DNA of 64,000 nt from Antribacter gilvus (GTDB lineage Bacteria; Actinomycetota; Actinomycetes; Actinomycetales; Cellulomonadaceae): NCBI RefSeq assembly GCF_003946865.1, contig NZ_QXTH01000002.1, positions 62,001 to 126,000 of the forward strand, given 5' to 3'. The translations under genes were made by a program, and so were the position numbers. Shown here piece by piece: positions 7,054 to 16,829 of this stretch (position 1 is its first letter; each line of letters begins with the position of its first letter). Below the pieces are notes generated by a model. That model did no database searches and was not told where the DNA came from. It saw only the letters and a list, made by a program, of their open reading frames with translations.

Positions 7054-9647
7054 CGTCGCGCGAGCTCACGGTTCCCGCACTGAGCCTCGTGGTGCTCGTG
7101 GGGGTGAGCGGGTCGGGCAAGTCCACGTTCGCCCGCACGCACTTCCGGTCCACCGAGGTTCTCTCGTCCGACTACTTCCGCGGCCTCGTGGCGGACGACG
7201 AGAACGACCAGGCGGCGTCGGGCGACGCCTTCGACGTGCTGCACTACGTCGCCGGGAAGCGGCTCGCTGCCGGCCGGCTCACCGTCGTCGACGCCACGAA
7301 CGTGCAGCCCGGTTCGCGCAAGGCGCTCGTCGAGCTCGCCAAGCAGCACGACGTGCTGCCCGTCGCCATCGTGCTCGACGTCCCCGAGGCCGTGTGCGTG
7401 GCACGGAACGCCACACGGCCCGATCGCGACTTCGGCGCGCACGTGGTCCGGCGCCAGCGTGACCAGATGCGGCGCGGCCTGCGCAACCTCCAGCGCGAGG
7501 GCTTCCGCACCGTGCACGTGCTGCGTGGCGAGGAGGACGTGGCGGCGGCGACGATCACCCGCACGCGGCTCTTCAACGACCTCCGCGACGAGACCGGCCC
7601 GTTCGACGTGATCGGCGACGTCCACGGCTGCCGCGCCGAGCTCGAGACGCTGCTCGCCCGCCTCGGCTACGAGCTGCGGCGCGACGAGCTGGGCCGAGCC
7701 GTCGGTGCCCACCACCCGGACGGGCGACGTGCGGTGCTGCTCGGCGACCTCGTCGACCGCGGGCCGGACACACCGGGCGTGCTGCGGCTCGCCATGGGCA
7801 TGGTGGCCGACGGCGACGCCCTCTGCGTCCCGGGCAACCACGAGAACAAGCTGCTGCGGGCCCTGCGCGGCCGCAACGTCCAGGTGACGCACGGGCTGGC
7901 GGAGTCCCTCGCCCAGCTCGCCGACGAGCTCGAGCTGCGCGAGCAGCTCGTACCGTTCCTCGACGGCCTCGTGAGCCACTACGTGCTCGACGGCGGGCGC
8001 CTCGTCGTCTCCCACGCCGGCGTCGTCGAGAAGTACCAGGGCCGCGCGTCGGCTCGCGTCCGCGACTTCTGCCTCTACGGGCAGACCACCGGCGAGACGG
8101 ACGAGTACGGCCTGCCCGTGCGCTACCCGTGGGCGGAGGAGTACCGCGGATCGGCGATGGTCCTGTACGGGCACACGCCGACGCCCGAGCCTGAGTGGAT
8201 CAACAACACGATGTGCCTCGACACAGGGTGCGTCTTCGGCGGGAGCCTCACCGCCCTGCGGTACCCGGAGAAGGAGCTCGTCCAGGTCCCGGCTGAGCGG
8301 GTGTACTACGAGCCCGCCCGGCCTTTCCCCGTGGCGCAGCCTGACGACGGCGTGCGCGGCCACGGCGTGGCGGGCACCATCGGCAGCGGTCCCGCGCGCC
8401 GTGACCCGGAGGTCCTCGATCTCACGGACGTGCTCGGCACGCGGGTGGTCGAGACCGCCTACCAGCGGCGCATCAGCGTGCGCGAGGAGAACGCAGCGGC
8501 GGCCCTCGAGGTGATGAGCCGCTTCGCGACAGACCCTCGGTGGCTCATGTACCTGCCGCCGACGATGGCGCCCGTGGCCACGTCGGCTCGCCCGGACGTC
8601 CTGGAGCACCCGGAGCAGGCCTTCGAGTCCTACCGGGCCGACGGCGTGGACCGAGTGGTCTGCGAGGAGAAGCACATGGGGTCGCGCGCGGTGGTGCTCG
8701 TGTGCCGCGACCTGGACGCCGCCCGTGCGCGGTTCGGCGCGCCGGGCGAGGCCCTCGGCGCCGTGTGGACCCGCACCGGTCGGCCGTTCTTCGATGCGCC
8801 ACTCACCGCGGCGCTGGTCGAGCGCGTGCGCGACGCTGCCGAGAAGTCCGGACTGTTCGACGAGCTGGGGTCGTCCTGGCTCCTCCTCGACGCCGAGCTG
8901 CTCCCCTGGTCGGCGAAGGCCGAACAGCTGCTCCGGGACCAGTACGCCGCCGTCGGCGCTGCCGCCCGCGCGTCGCTGCCCGTCGCGGTCGAGGCGCTCG
9001 AAAGGGCGGAGGCCTCTGGGCTCGACGTCTCGGCGCTGCTCGCCCGGACCCGGGCGCGGTCTGCGAACGCCGACGCCTTCAGCGAGGCGTACCGCCGCTA
9101 CTGCTGGGAGACCGACGGTCTGGACGGCGTGCGCCTCGCGCCGTTCCAGGTGCTCGCGTCCGAGGGCAGCGCCCACCACACGCGTCCCCACGACTGGCAC
9201 CTCGGCCTGGCCGACCGGCTCGTCGAGGCCGACCCCGGCACGTTCGCACCCACTCGCCGACTCGCCGTCGACACCACGGATCCGACCTCCGTGGCCGCGG
9301 GCGTGGCGTGGTGGGAGGAGCTGACCGCGGCAGGCGGAGAGGGCATGGTGGTCAAGCCGGCTGTCAACCTCGTGCGGGGCAGGCGCGGGCTCGTCCAGCC
9401 CGGGCTCAAGGTGCGCGGGCGGGAGTACCTCCGGATCATCTACGGCCCTGACTACACCGAGCCGGCCAACCTGGAGCGGCTGCGCAAGCGCGGGCTGGGG
9501 CACAAGCGCTCGATGGCTCTGCGCGAGTACGCCCTCGGGCTCGAGGCGCTGGACCGGGTCGCCCGTGGCGAGCCGCTGTGGCGCGTCCACGAGTGCGTCT
9601 TCGCGGTCCTGGCGCTGGAGTCGGAGCCGGTGGACCCGAGGTTGTGA
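7050..9647 (+). CDS. Polynucleotide kinase-phosphatase-ligase Pnkp
   Basis: An 865-residue three-domain RNA end-healing and sealing enzyme. The kinase domain has the P-loop GVSGSGKST with Lys24. The metallophosphatase domain has DVIGDVHGC near 188, GDLVDRGPD and GNHEN near 262. The C-terminal adenylyltransferase has the lysine motif EEKHMGSR near 541. Together they prepare 5' and 3' ends of RNAs cut by ribotoxins, then seal them with Hen1. The ATG overlapping the hen1 stop was chosen over upstream in-frame starts because the kinase begins right after it. The gene runs towards ssrA and ends at a shared bidirectional terminator. Confidence 0.93.
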   Translation: MTSRELTVPALSLVVLVGVSGSGKSTFARTHFRSTEVLSSDYFRGLVADDENDQAASGDAFDVLHYVAGKRLAAGRLTVVDATNVQPGSRKALVELAKQHDVLPVAIVLDVPEAVCVARNATRPDRDFGAHVVRRQRDQMRRGLRNLQREGFRTVHVLRGEEDVAAATITRTRLFNDLRDETGPFDVIGDVHGCRAELETLLARLGYELRRDELGRAVGAHHPDGRRAVLLGDLVDRGPDTPGVLRLAMGMVADGDALCVPGNHENKLLRALRGRNVQVTHGLAESLAQLADELELREQLVPFLDGLVSHYVLDGGRLVVSHAGVVEKYQGRASARVRDFCLYGQTTGETDEYGLPVRYPWAEEYRGSAMVLYGHTPTPEPEWINNTMCLDTGCVFGGSLTALRYPEKELVQVPAERVYYEPARPFPVAQPDDGVRGHGVAGTIGSGPARRDPEVLDLTDVLGTRVVETAYQRRISVREENAAAALEVMSRFATDPRWLMYLPPTMAPVATSARPDVLEHPEQAFESYRADGVDRVVCEEKHMGSRAVVLVCRDLDAARARFGAPGEALGAVWTRTGRPFFDAPLTAALVERVRDAAEKSGLFDELGSSWLLLDAELLPWSAKAEQLLRDQYAAVGAAARASLPVAVEALERAEASGLDVSALLARTRARSANADAFSEAYRRYCWETDGLDGVRLAPFQVLASEGSAHHTRPHDWHLGLADRLVEADPGTFAPTRRLAVDTTDPTSVAAGVAWWEELTAAGGEGMVVKPAVNLVRGRRGLVQPGLKVRGREYLRIIYGPDYTEPANLERLRKRGLGHKRSMALREYALGLEALDRVARGEPLWRVHECVFAVLALESEPVDPRL

Positions 9648-9685
9648 GGGCGGGTTCAGCCCCGTGTGATCGGCCCCCGGCACGC

Positions 9686-9721
9686 AGAAGGCCCCGCCCG
9701 GTCTCCCGGGCGGGGCCTTCT
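9686..9721. terminator. Bidirectional terminator between pnkp and ssrA
   Basis: A perfect 16-bp stem (AGAAGGCCCCGCCCGG and its complement) closes a four-base TCTC loop. It lies between convergent pnkp and ssrA, and short pyrimidine runs flank the stem in both directions. Confidence 0.85.
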
Positions 9722-9727
9722 CACAGG

Positions 9728-10095
9728 GGTGGAGCTGCGGGGAATCGAACCCCGGTCCGGTGGCGCTTTTCCAGGACTTCTCCGGGCGCAGTCTGCTAGG
9801 AGATTTCTCGGCCCCCGCGCTCGCGCAGACACTTCGCGGTCGGGCCCAGTCACCTTAGAGTCCCCGCAGCCCCGATGACGAGGACTGCGAGCAGTGGCTC
9901 TCTAAATGACGCCGGCTACCAGGGCGAGAGCATCCCTGGGCCGACGGACTTCGAAGCCTCGCTCAGGCGGCGAGTGCGAAGTCGTTGCGCGTGTTATCGG
10001 CAACTATTGGTTTACAGACATCGTTTGCGAGATAAGTCTGCATCCTCGGCCCGCTTCTCCTCGAAGCACGACCACCGTCGAAACCGATCAGCCCC
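9728..10095 (-). ncRNA. ssrA: Transfer-messenger RNA (tmRNA)
   Basis: The 5' end GGGGCTG pairs with CAGCTCC near the 3' end to form the acceptor stem, followed by discriminator A and CC; the terminal A is not encoded. The T-arm sequence GGTTCGATTCCCC precedes the 3' stem. The internal reading frame encodes the tag ADNTRNDFALAA followed by TGA. The length of about 368 nt is normal for one-piece tmRNA. With SmpB, encoded immediately upstream, it rescues stalled ribosomes and marks the nascent protein for proteolysis. Confidence 0.95.
9963..10001 (-). other. tmRNA proteolysis tag reading frame
   Basis: Resume codon GCC, then codons for ADNTRNDFALAA and a TGA stop. The terminal LAA is the degron read by ClpXP-type proteases. 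The frame is open further upstream but that part is not translated as tag. Confidence 0.85.
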
Positions 10096-10187
10096 TGTGT
10101 TGTTGTCAACGCCGGTCCGCGAACGTCCCGACGTGTCCATCGTAGTAGGTCAACAGGCTCGACCGCCACGATATTTCCGTCACACGG

Positions 10188-10661
10188 TCAACGCAGCTCC
10201 TTGGAGCGGATCGCCCGCTGCGCCTCGCGCATGTCCTGCTGCTCGCGGAGGGTCTGCCGCTTGTCGTACTCCTTCTTGCCTCGCGCGAGCGCGATCTCCA
10301 CCTTGGCGTGGCCGTCGAGGAAGTACAGCGACAGCGGGATCAGGGTGTGCCCCTTCTCCCGGGCCTTGTGCTCCAGGCGCTGGATCTCCTCGCGGTGCAG
10401 CAGCAGCTTGCGCCGGCGCCGCGGTGCGTGGTTGTTCCAGGTCCCCTGGAAGTACTCGGGGATGTGCACGTTCTCGAGCCACGCCTCGCCCCGGTCGATG
10501 GACGCGTACCCGTCGATCAGGGACGCGCGCCCCATGCGCAGGGCCTTGACCTCCGTGCCCGACAGGACGATCCCGGCCTCGAACACGTCCTCGATCACGT
10601 AGTCATGACGCGCCTTCTTGTTGTTCGCCACGATCTTGCGAGGATCGTCCTTCTTGGCCAT
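10188..10661 (-). CDS. smpB: SsrA-binding protein SmpB
   Basis: 157 residues with the complete SmpB OB fold: [18 protein letters not shown] near the N-terminus, then GTEVKALR, the RRRRKLLLH stretch and a basic C-terminal tail [20 protein letters not shown] that occupies the mRNA channel. It binds tmRNA and delivers it to stalled ribosomes. The ATG is preceded by a strong GGAGGGAG Shine-Dalgarno. ssrA starts about 90 nt downstream on the same strand, the usual pairing. Confidence 0.95.
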   Translation of the reverse strand: MAKKDDPRKIVANNKKARHDYVIEDVFEAGIVLSGTEVKALRMGRASLIDGYASIDRGEAWLENVHIPEYFQGTWNNHAPRRRRKLLLHREEIQRLEHKAREKGHTLIPLSLYFLDGHAKVEIALARGKKEYDKRQTLREQQDMREAQRAIRSKELR

Positions 10662-10709
10662 GGTCTCCCTCCGGGTCCTCGCGTCGCCCGACGGCGGACG
10701 CGACCTCCC

Positions 10710-10715
10710 AGCATA
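10710..10715 (-). promoter_or_regulatory. Candidate -10 element for smpB
   Basis: TATGCT on the minus strand, about 48 bases before the smpB ATG. It would give a leader of roughly 40 nt carrying the strong Shine-Dalgarno. No clear -35 is visible. Confidence 0.4.
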
Positions 10716-10774
10716 CGCGCGCCTCCGCACGAGGCCAGGGAATTCGCCGTGGGCGTCACCCCTGGAGCGCGCCG

Positions 10775-10948
10775 TCACCCCGGGGGCGCGCCCGAGGGCG
10801 ACGCGGCCGCCGTCGGGCCGACGACCGGTGACACCACGCTCGGTGCCACCTCCTCCACGGGCGTGCCACCGTACCGGGCGAAGGCCGCCGCGCCGATCAC
10901 GACCAGGCTGCACACATAGACGACGGTCCCCCGCCAGCGCGTGCTCAT
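10775..10948 (-). CDS. Small single-pass membrane protein
   Basis: 57 residues: a basic start MSTRWRG, one hydrophobic segment (residues 9-24, [16 protein letters not shown]) and a Pro/Ser/Val-rich tail. The ATG overlaps the stop of the ferric-reductase-like gene, so it is translationally coupled to it. In many actinobacteria a ferric-reductase-like gene is followed by a secreted FMN-binding protein with just such an N-terminal anchor and Pro/Ser linker. Here the FMN-binding domain is absent, so this may be a truncated relic or an independent small protein. No function can be assigned. Confidence 0.55.
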   Translation of the reverse strand: MSTRWRGTVVYVCSLVVIGAAAFARYGGTPVEEVAPSVVSPVVGPTAAASPSGAPPG

Positions 10949-12318
10949 GACAGGCTCAGCTCCTCGTGGTGCACCGCGTCCCGGCTCAGCCGGAGAGTGT
11001 GGCAGGACTCCAGGACGGTACGGACGAGGCCTGGCGGGCCGCACACGAACACCTCGCGGGTGGCCACGTCCGGGACCAGGAACCGCAACCATCGGGGCGC
11101 CAGCGGGTCGTGCCCGAGGGCCGAGCGCCGCCCGACCAGCGGCACGTACCGCAGCTCTGGCACGGGCCTCAGCTCCCCGGCGAGCGCCAGGTCGTCGTCG
11201 GTGCGCGCCCGGTGCAGCACGACGACGTCGCGGCCCTCCCGGACGAAGTCCTCTGCCAGGGCACGGATCGGCCCCACACCGGCCCCACCCGCGATGAGCA
11301 GCACCCGCGGCGAGCGTGCGCGGGCCGACGTGAACCGGCCGAAGGGACCCTCCAGGAGCACCCGGGTCCCCGGGCGGAGAGCCCGTACGGCGGTGGAGTG
11401 GTCGCCGAGCGCGCCCACCGTGAACCGCAGCAAGCCGTCACCAGCCAGGGCCGACACCGAGTAGGGATGAGCGGAGACGAGGTGCCCGCGCGCGAGGAAC
11501 CGCACCAGGAAGAACTGACCTCCGCGCGCGCCGAGGTCGTCGAGGTCCCGCCCGCGTACCCAGACGCTCGTCGCCGTGGGCGACTCCGGCACGACCGCCT
11601 CCACCCGGAACACGTGGGTCCGGAGCCGCCAGAGCGGCAGGACGACGCGCCAGGTGACGAGCGCGGCCGCCGTCGCGCAGTACAGGCCGATCCACAGGGC
11701 ACGCGCCGCGGGCGACGAGGCGAAGTGGCTGCCGTGCGGGAGCTGATGGCCGAAGGTGAGGAAGATGCCCACGTAGAGCGTGAGGTGCACGGCGAGCCAG
11801 ACCTCGTAGGACAGGAGCCTGCGGATCAGGCGCGCGCTCGCCAGCCCGGCGGCGACGAACAAGGCGGTCCCGGCCCACGCCTCGACCAGCTCGGGCTGCG
11901 TCGCCAGCTGGAGGGGTACCTCCGCCCACACCGAGACCCGGTCGACGATCGCGCCCCCGACGATCGCGAGCAGCGCATGGGCGACCACGAGCAGCACCAC
12001 CGTCGTCCCGAGGCGGCGGTGCCAGGCCACGAGGCGGTCCAGGCCGACCGCGCGTTCGAACCAGGGCGCCCGGGAGACGAGCAGGAGCAGCACGCAGACG
12101 AGGTAGGAGGCCAGAAGGCCGGCCAGCCTGCCCCCGCCGGCGAGCACCGGGCCGGGGCCTGTGCCCGCCGGGGATCCCTCGTACCAGAAGAGCGCCACGG
12201 CGGCGCCTCCCGCGAGGACGAGGATCCGGAGCGCGACGGCCGACGCCGGGCGGCGGCCCCGCACGGGGGCGGACGCCTTCCCGAGGTCGACCCTGGGGGT
12301 CATCGTGGCGGCGCTCAT
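10945..12318 (-). CDS. Ferric-reductase-like transmembrane flavocytochrome
   Basis: 457 residues. The N-terminal half has about six membrane segments with histidines suited to haem binding ([18 protein letters not shown] near 95 and [17 protein letters not shown] near 175). The C-terminal half is a ferredoxin-reductase module with the FAD motif HPYSVSA, the NAD(P) motif [11 protein letters not shown] and CGPPGLV. This layout matches the ferric reductase/NADPH oxidase-like family, which moves electrons across the membrane; the acceptor is unknown. It sits between the M23 peptidase gene and smpB, interrupting a usually tight ftsEX-to-smpB order, and overlaps the 57-residue gene downstream. Confidence 0.82.
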   Translation of the reverse strand: MSAATMTPRVDLGKASAPVRGRRPASAVALRILVLAGGAAVALFWYEGSPAGTGPGPVLAGGGRLAGLLASYLVCVLLLLVSRAPWFERAVGLDRLVAWHRRLGTTVVLLVVAHALLAIVGGAIVDRVSVWAEVPLQLATQPELVEAWAGTALFVAAGLASARLIRRLLSYEVWLAVHLTLYVGIFLTFGHQLPHGSHFASSPAARALWIGLYCATAAALVTWRVVLPLWRLRTHVFRVEAVVPESPTATSVWVRGRDLDDLGARGGQFFLVRFLARGHLVSAHPYSVSALAGDGLLRFTVGALGDHSTAVRALRPGTRVLLEGPFGRFTSARARSPRVLLIAGGAGVGPIRALAEDFVREGRDVVVLHRARTDDDLALAGELRPVPELRYVPLVGRRSALGHDPLAPRWLRFLVPDVATREVFVCGPPGLVRTVLESCHTLRLSRDAVHHEELSLS

Positions 12319-12357
12319 GGCCCGTCGGTCCTGTGCATACCGCGGACGATAGCCACG

Positions 12358-12374
12358 CCGGGCGACACGCCCGG
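12358..12374. terminator. Possible terminator hairpin after the M23 peptidase gene
   Basis: A 7-bp GC stem (CCGGGCG and complement) with an ACA loop, 40 bp past the peptidase stop codon and before the ferric-reductase start. There is no U-tract, so its activity is uncertain. Confidence 0.35.
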
Positions 12375-12414
12375 AAGCCTGCTAAATGATTCAGGTGGCT
12401 CGGTGACCTGTTCG

Positions 12415-13806
12415 TTATGGCAGGTAACGCATGGGGTCGGTGGTGCTGCCGTCGACGTACACCTCGAAGTGGAGGTGGCACGCGGTGGAGGTCCCCGTGG
12501 TGCCCGAGTAGCCCACCACCTGGCCGGCGGAGACCTGCTGCCCCGACGACACCGCGAACGCCGACAGGTGGTTGTAGCTCGACATCACGTTGTGCCCGCC
12601 GGTCCAGCCGTGGTTGATCAGCACCTGGTTGCCGAGCCCGGCCAGGGTGCGCGAGTACACCACCGTGCCGCTCTGCGCGGCCAGGATCGGCGTACCGCAG
12701 TAGGCACGGAAGTCCGTTCCTGCGTGCAGGCGCCAGTAGCCCAGCACCGGGTGGAACCGCATCCCGTAGGACGAGGTGACGACGGGGTTCGCCGTCGGGT
12801 AGCGGAGGAAGGCGCTGCTCGGGGCGGGGGCGGCCGGGGCCGGGGCCCCTCCCCCTTGGGCGGCGGCCGCGGCCCGCTGGCGCGTGGCCTCCGCGGCGGC
12901 CGCCTCGGCGGCCCGACGGCGCTCCTCCTCGAGCCGGCGGTCGCGTTCCGACTGCTCGGCGATGATCCGCTTCAGGTCCGCCTCTATGGCCGCCACCTCG
13001 GCGGCGTTCGCGTCGATCTCCTCGATGGCCGCCTGCTTGCGGGCCTCGATCGTCGCCTTGAGCTGCTTCTGCTCGGCGATCAGCCGCTCGATCTCGGCCT
13101 TGCGAGCCGCGGCCGCGTCGGTCGCCGCCTGCTTGGCCAGCACGTTCTCGTCGGCCAGGCGCTTGAGCTCGGTGATGGTCTCGCGGACCGCGACGAGCCG
13201 GGCCTGGAGGTTGCGGGCGATGGCCTCCGCGTCCTGGAGCTCGGCGAGGGTGCGGGCCTGGCTCCGCGCCGCCGACGACGTCACGGCGTACCCGTCCACG
13301 AACTCCTCGGTGGACTGCGCTCCCGTGACGAGGCCGAGCGCGTTGGCGTCCCCGCTCCCGCGGAACTCCTCGCGGGCCATCTGCGCGATGTCGGCCCGCG
13401 CCTCCTCGACCTTGCCCGCCCCGTCCTCGATCTGCCGGGTGACTGCCGCCTCCTCGAGCTGGGCGTCGGCCAGCCGCTGCGCGAGCACCGCCGCCTCGCG
13501 CTCGGCGCGCTCCAGCTCCGCCTCGGCGGCGGCCAGCTCGGCCTCCGCGACGGGCAGCCTGCCCTCGACGGTGTTGAGGTCCAGCACCGCCTGCGCCAGC
13601 TCGGCGTCGGTGTGCTCGAGCTCCGACTCGAGGGTCTCGCGCTCCGCCTGCTTCGCGCGCTGCTGGGCCTCGGCCGCGGCCCGGCGGTCGTCGATGTCGT
13701 CCGCGCCGGCCGACGTGGCCCCGCCGAGGACGAGGACGACCGACAGGAGCGTCGCCGACAGGCGACCGGGCAGCGAGCGGGCGGGGTGAGTACGCATCGT
13801 CGGCAT
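12415..13806 (-). CDS. Coiled-coil M23 (LytM) peptidoglycan peptidase
   Basis: 463 residues. A signal peptide (residues 1-36, ending SAGAD) leads to a coiled coil spanning about 36-300, rich in Ala, Glu, Arg and Lys. An Ala/Pro linker joins the C-terminal M23 domain, whose zinc ligands appear in LHAGTDF near 360 and CHLHFEVY near 447. The EnvC-like layout and the TGATG overlap with ftsX mark it as the wall hydrolase controlled by FtsEX at division. It probably cleaves peptide crosslinks outside the membrane. An ATG three codons downstream is an alternative start. Mycobacteria use an NlpC/P60 enzyme in this role instead. Confidence 0.88.
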   Translation of the reverse strand: MPTMRTHPARSLPGRLSATLLSVVLVLGGATSAGADDIDDRRAAAEAQQRAKQAERETLESELEHTDAELAQAVLDLNTVEGRLPVAEAELAAAEAELERAEREAAVLAQRLADAQLEEAAVTRQIEDGAGKVEEARADIAQMAREEFRGSGDANALGLVTGAQSTEEFVDGYAVTSSAARSQARTLAELQDAEAIARNLQARLVAVRETITELKRLADENVLAKQAATDAAAARKAEIERLIAEQKQLKATIEARKQAAIEEIDANAAEVAAIEADLKRIIAEQSERDRRLEEERRRAAEAAAAEATRQRAAAAAQGGGAPAPAAPAPSSAFLRYPTANPVVTSSYGMRFHPVLGYWRLHAGTDFRAYCGTPILAAQSGTVVYSRTLAGLGNQVLINHGWTGGHNVMSSYNHLSAFAVSSGQQVSAGQVVGYSGTTGTSTACHLHFEVYVDGSTTDPMRYLP

Positions 13807-14717
13807 CAGACTCTCGTGTAGCGGTTCTGCGTGAAGAAGGACGACACCACCGCCAGGGCCGCGGCCATGGCGACCAGGAGCGGCGCGATCGCCAGGACGT
13901 CCAGCTCGGAGACGTACGCCACCCAGTTCACCGACTGTTCCAGCCAGTCGGACACCAGGAAGCGCACCGCCAGCCAGAGGCCCACCACCGCCAGCACGGA
14001 GCCCGCCACCGCCGCCAGGGCGCCCTCCAGGAGGAACGGCAGCTGGACCAGGAGGTTGGAGGCGCCCACGAAGCGCATGATCTCCGTCTCCTTGCGGCGG
14101 GAGATCGCCGACAACCGGATGGTGGTGGTGATGAGCAGCACGGCGGCGAGGAGCATGACCACGGCGAGGCCCGCGGCCAGCAGCGTCGCCACGTTGAGCG
14201 TGCGGAACAGGGGCTCGAAGACGGCACGCTGGTCGTTGACCATCTCCACGCCGTCCCGGCCGGAGAGGACGTCGCTCACCACGCCGTACTGCTCGGCGTC
14301 CGTGAGGTTGAGACGCAGCGACGCCTGCATGTCGTCGACGGTGAGCTGCGTGCCCTGGTACCCGTCCGGGTAGCGCTCCTGGAACTCGGCGAACGCGTCG
14401 TCCTTGGACTCGAAGAAGACCTGCTGCACCTCGTCGGACAGCTCGGTGTCGATCACGTGGCGCACCGCGTCGATCTGGTCCTGCGTGGCCTCCCCCGCGG
14501 CGCAGGTGGGCGCCATCGAGCCCGTGGGGCAGAGGAAGACCGAGACCTCCACGAGGTCGTACCAGTCGTCCTTGAGCTTGCCGATCTGCGCCTGCAGCAG
14601 CGCCGCCGAACCGACGAACGTCAAGGACACGAACGTCACCAGGATGACGGCGATCACCATGGTGGTGTTGCGCCGCAGGCCGTGGAGGACCTCGCTCAGG
14701 ACAAGCTGGAAACGCAC
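13806..14717 (-). CDS. ftsX: Cell division ABC transporter permease FtsX
   Basis: 303 residues with FtsX topology: one membrane helix at about 22-44 after RRNTTMVIAV, a large extracellular domain (50-170) and three C-terminal helices. The cytoplasmic start MRFQLVLSEVLHGLRRN is typical of actinobacteria. FtsX passes the ATPase cycle of FtsE to an extracellular peptidoglycan hydrolase, here most likely the adjacent M23 protein. The GTG start lies two bases after the ftsE stop. Confidence 0.93.
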   Translation of the reverse strand: MRFQLVLSEVLHGLRRNTTMVIAVILVTFVSLTFVGSAALLQAQIGKLKDDWYDLVEVSVFLCPTGSMAPTCAAGEATQDQIDAVRHVIDTELSDEVQQVFFESKDDAFAEFQERYPDGYQGTQLTVDDMQASLRLNLTDAEQYGVVSDVLSGRDGVEMVNDQRAVFEPLFRTLNVATLLAAGLAVVMLLAAVLLITTTIRLSAISRRKETEIMRFVGASNLLVQLPFLLEGALAAVAGSVLAVVGLWLAVRFLVSDWLEQSVNWVAYVSELDVLAIAPLLVAMAAALAVVSSFFTQNRYTRV

Positions 14718-14719
14718 GC

Positions 14720-15544
14720 TCAGGCCTCCCCGAAGGCAGGTCGCGGCTCGACGTGCGCCGCCGCCCGGACCTCGGCGCTCCCGACGGGCCGGAGCACGCG
14801 GGTGCCCGCTCCGGGCGCGTCCAGGACGGGCGAGCGGCCCACGTCCGGCAGGATCGCCTCCCGCTCGCCGTAGACGCCGCGCGCCTCGTCGCGCACCACG
14901 ACGCCGGTCGACAGCTCGACGACACGCTTGCGCATCTCGTTCACGATCTCGTCGTCGTGCGTCGCCATGACCACGGTGGTGCCCGTGCGGTTGATGCGGT
15001 CGAGCAGGCGCATGATGCCGAGGGAGGTGGTCGGGTCGAGGTTCCCGGTGGGCTCGTCGGCCAGGAGGATCTGGGGCCGGTTCACGATGGCCCGCGCGAT
15101 CGCGGCGCGCTGCTGCTCACCCCCGGAGAGCTCGGTGGGCATGCGCTTCTCCTTGCCGCCCAGGCCCACCATGTCCAGGACCTCCGGGACGGTGTCCCGG
15201 ATGACGTGGCGCGGCTTGCCGATGACCTGGAGCGCGAACGCCACGTTCTCGTAGACCGTCTTGTTCTGCAGGAGCCGGAAGTCCTGGAAGACGACGCCCA
15301 GCTGGCGACGGAGCGTCGGCACCCGCCAGCTCGACAGCGCGGCGACGTCCCGGCCGGCCACGTACACGTGGCCCCGGGTGGGGCGCGCCTCCCGGAGGAC
15401 GAGCTTGAGGAAGGTCGACTTCCCCGAGCCCGAGGCACCCACGAGAAAGACGAACTCTCCCCGTTCGACGTCGACGGACACGTCGTCGAGGGCCGGACGC
15501 GCACCGCGCGTATAGACCATCGACACGTTCTCGAACCGGATCAC
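14720..15544 (-). CDS. ftsE: Cell division ATP-binding protein FtsE
   Basis: 274 residues with Walker [10 protein letters not shown] near 38, Q-loop VFQDFRLL, signature LSGGEQQR, Walker [11 protein letters not shown] and the H-loop MATHD. A C-terminal extension of about 50 residues follows the ABC domain. The GTG giving [14 protein letters not shown] was chosen because AGGGAG precedes it by five bases; a longer in-frame start would add an unlike leader. A TACTCT hexamer at 15575-15580 on the minus strand is a candidate -10. The prfB gene ends 125 bp upstream. Confidence 0.93.
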   Translation of the reverse strand: MIRFENVSMVYTRGARPALDDVSVDVERGEFVFLVGASGSGKSTFLKLVLREARPTRGHVYVAGRDVAALSSWRVPTLRRQLGVVFQDFRLLQNKTVYENVAFALQVIGKPRHVIRDTVPEVLDMVGLGGKEKRMPTELSGGEQQRAAIARAIVNRPQILLADEPTGNLDPTTSLGIMRLLDRINRTGTTVVMATHDDEIVNEMRKRVVELSTGVVVRDEARGVYGEREAILPDVGRSPVLDAPGAGTRVLRPVGSAEVRAAAHVEPRPAFGEA

Positions 15545-15669
15545 GAGCACTCCCTGGGACGAACTGGCGTCCCGAGAGTAGGCACGGGTGAAGTTCTCCG
15601 GGCGCGCAGACACGCCGGAAAACCACGTTGTCGGAAATCGGCAGGATGAGGCCCTTGGTGGGGCTTGTC

Positions 15670-16779
15670 CTACTCGACCGGGGCCGACCGGCGCCAGCGG
15701 ATGCCGGCCTCGATGAAGTCGTCGATGGCGCCGTCGAACACCGCGCTCGGGTTGCCCGACTCGTGCTCCGTGCGCAGGTCCTTGACCATCTGGTACGGCT
15801 GCAGCACGTAGGAACGCATCTGGTCGCCCCAGCTCGCCTTGATGTCGCCCGCGAGCTCCTTCTTCTTCGCCGCCTCCTCCTGCTGGCGGACCAGCAGCAG
15901 GCGGGACTGGAGCACGCGCAGCGCGGCCGCGCGGTTCTGGATCTGCGACTTCTCGTTCTGCATCGACACGACGATTCCGGTCGGGATGTGCGTCATGCGC
16001 ACCGCGGAGTCCGTCGTGTTGACGGACTGGCCGCCTGGCCCGGACGAGCGGAACACGTCCACCTTGATCTCCGACTCCGGGATCTCGACGGAGTCGGTCT
16101 GCTCGATGAGCGGGATCACCTCGACCGCGGCGAACGACGTCTGCCGGCGACCCTGGTTGTCGAACGGCGAGATACGCACCAGCCGGTGGGTGCCCGCCTC
16201 GACGGACAGGTTCCCGAACGCGTAGGGCGCCTTCACCTCGAAGGTGGCGGACTTGAGGCCCGCCTCCTCGGCGTACGACGTGTCGAGCACGGTCGTGGGG
16301 TACCCGTGCCGCTCGGCCCAGCGCAGGTACATGCGCATGAGCATCTCGGCGAAGTCCGCGGCGTCGACACCGCCCGCACCGGAGCGGATCGTCACGACGG
16401 CCTCACGGGCGTCGTACTCCCCGTTGAGGAGGGTGCGGATCTCCAGCGCGTCGAGGTCCTTGCGGATGCCGACGAGCTCGCCCTCGGCCTCGGCCAGCGT
16501 GTCGGCGTCGTCCATCTCGACCGCCATCTCGACGAGCGTCTCGAGGTCGTCGATGCGGGCGCCCAGCTTGGCGACGCGGTCCAGCTCCGCCTGCGTGACG
16601 GAGAGCGCCGAGGTGATCTTCTGCGCGGCCTCCGGGTCGTCCCACAGGTCGGGGACCGACGCCTGCTCCGTGAGCTGGGCGACCTTGGCGCGCAGCACCC
16701 CCGGGTCGCTCACCGACTCGATGGACTCGAGGGTGGAGCGGAGCGCCTTGATCTCGGCGGAGAAGTCGATGGTTGCCAC
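15670..16779 (-). CDS. prfB: Peptide chain release factor 2
   Basis: 369 residues of RF2, which ends translation at UGA and UAA. Seen: the stop-codon-reading SPF tripeptide in RISPFDNQ near 204, the catalytic GGQ in [10 protein letters not shown] near 246, and [14 protein letters not shown]. Unlike E. coli prfB, the reading frame is continuous with no in-frame UGA and frameshift site near codon 25, so autoregulation by frameshifting is absent. The GTG start has TAACCT eight bases upstream, suggesting a leaderless transcript. ftsE follows, as in many actinobacteria. Confidence 0.95.
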   Translation of the reverse strand: MATIDFSAEIKALRSTLESIESVSDPGVLRAKVAQLTEQASVPDLWDDPEAAQKITSALSVTQAELDRVAKLGARIDDLETLVEMAVEMDDADTLAEAEGELVGIRKDLDALEIRTLLNGEYDAREAVVTIRSGAGGVDAADFAEMLMRMYLRWAERHGYPTTVLDTSYAEEAGLKSATFEVKAPYAFGNLSVEAGTHRLVRISPFDNQGRRQTSFAAVEVIPLIEQTDSVEIPESEIKVDVFRSSGPGGQSVNTTDSAVRMTHIPTGIVVSMQNEKSQIQNRAAALRVLQSRLLLVRQQEEAAKKKELAGDIKASWGDQMRSYVLQPYQMVKDLRTEHESGNPSAVFDGAIDDFIEAGIRWRRSAPVE

Positions 16780-16829
16780 AAGGTTCTAGGTTACCCGCCC
16801 GGTCGGGGCGAGGTGGCCTCGGGTACGTC

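Noticed and set aside
9730-9760. A tRNA-like T-arm (GGTTCGATTCCCC)
   Set aside because: It belongs to the 3' end of tmRNA; no anticodon arm or separate tRNA can be folded.
9963-10169. A 68-codon minus-strand frame ending FALAA
   Set aside because: Only the last 12 codons are translated, as the tmRNA tag. The rest overlaps structural parts of ssrA.
10096-10187. A specific ssrA promoter
   Set aside because: Two TTGAC sequences occur on the minus strand, but none has a convincing -10 at the right distance from the mature 5' end; read-through from smpB is also possible.
12415-14925. An 836-codon open frame on the minus strand covering the M23, ftsX and part of the ftsE region
   Set aside because: Only its last part is the M23 peptidase. 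Upstream of the ATG at 13806 the frame reads as Arg/Gly-rich shadow of ftsX, which is clearly coded in another frame.
16700-16779. A programmed frameshift in prfB
   Set aside because: The frame runs without an in-frame UGA from the GTG start through the RF2 N-terminal domain.
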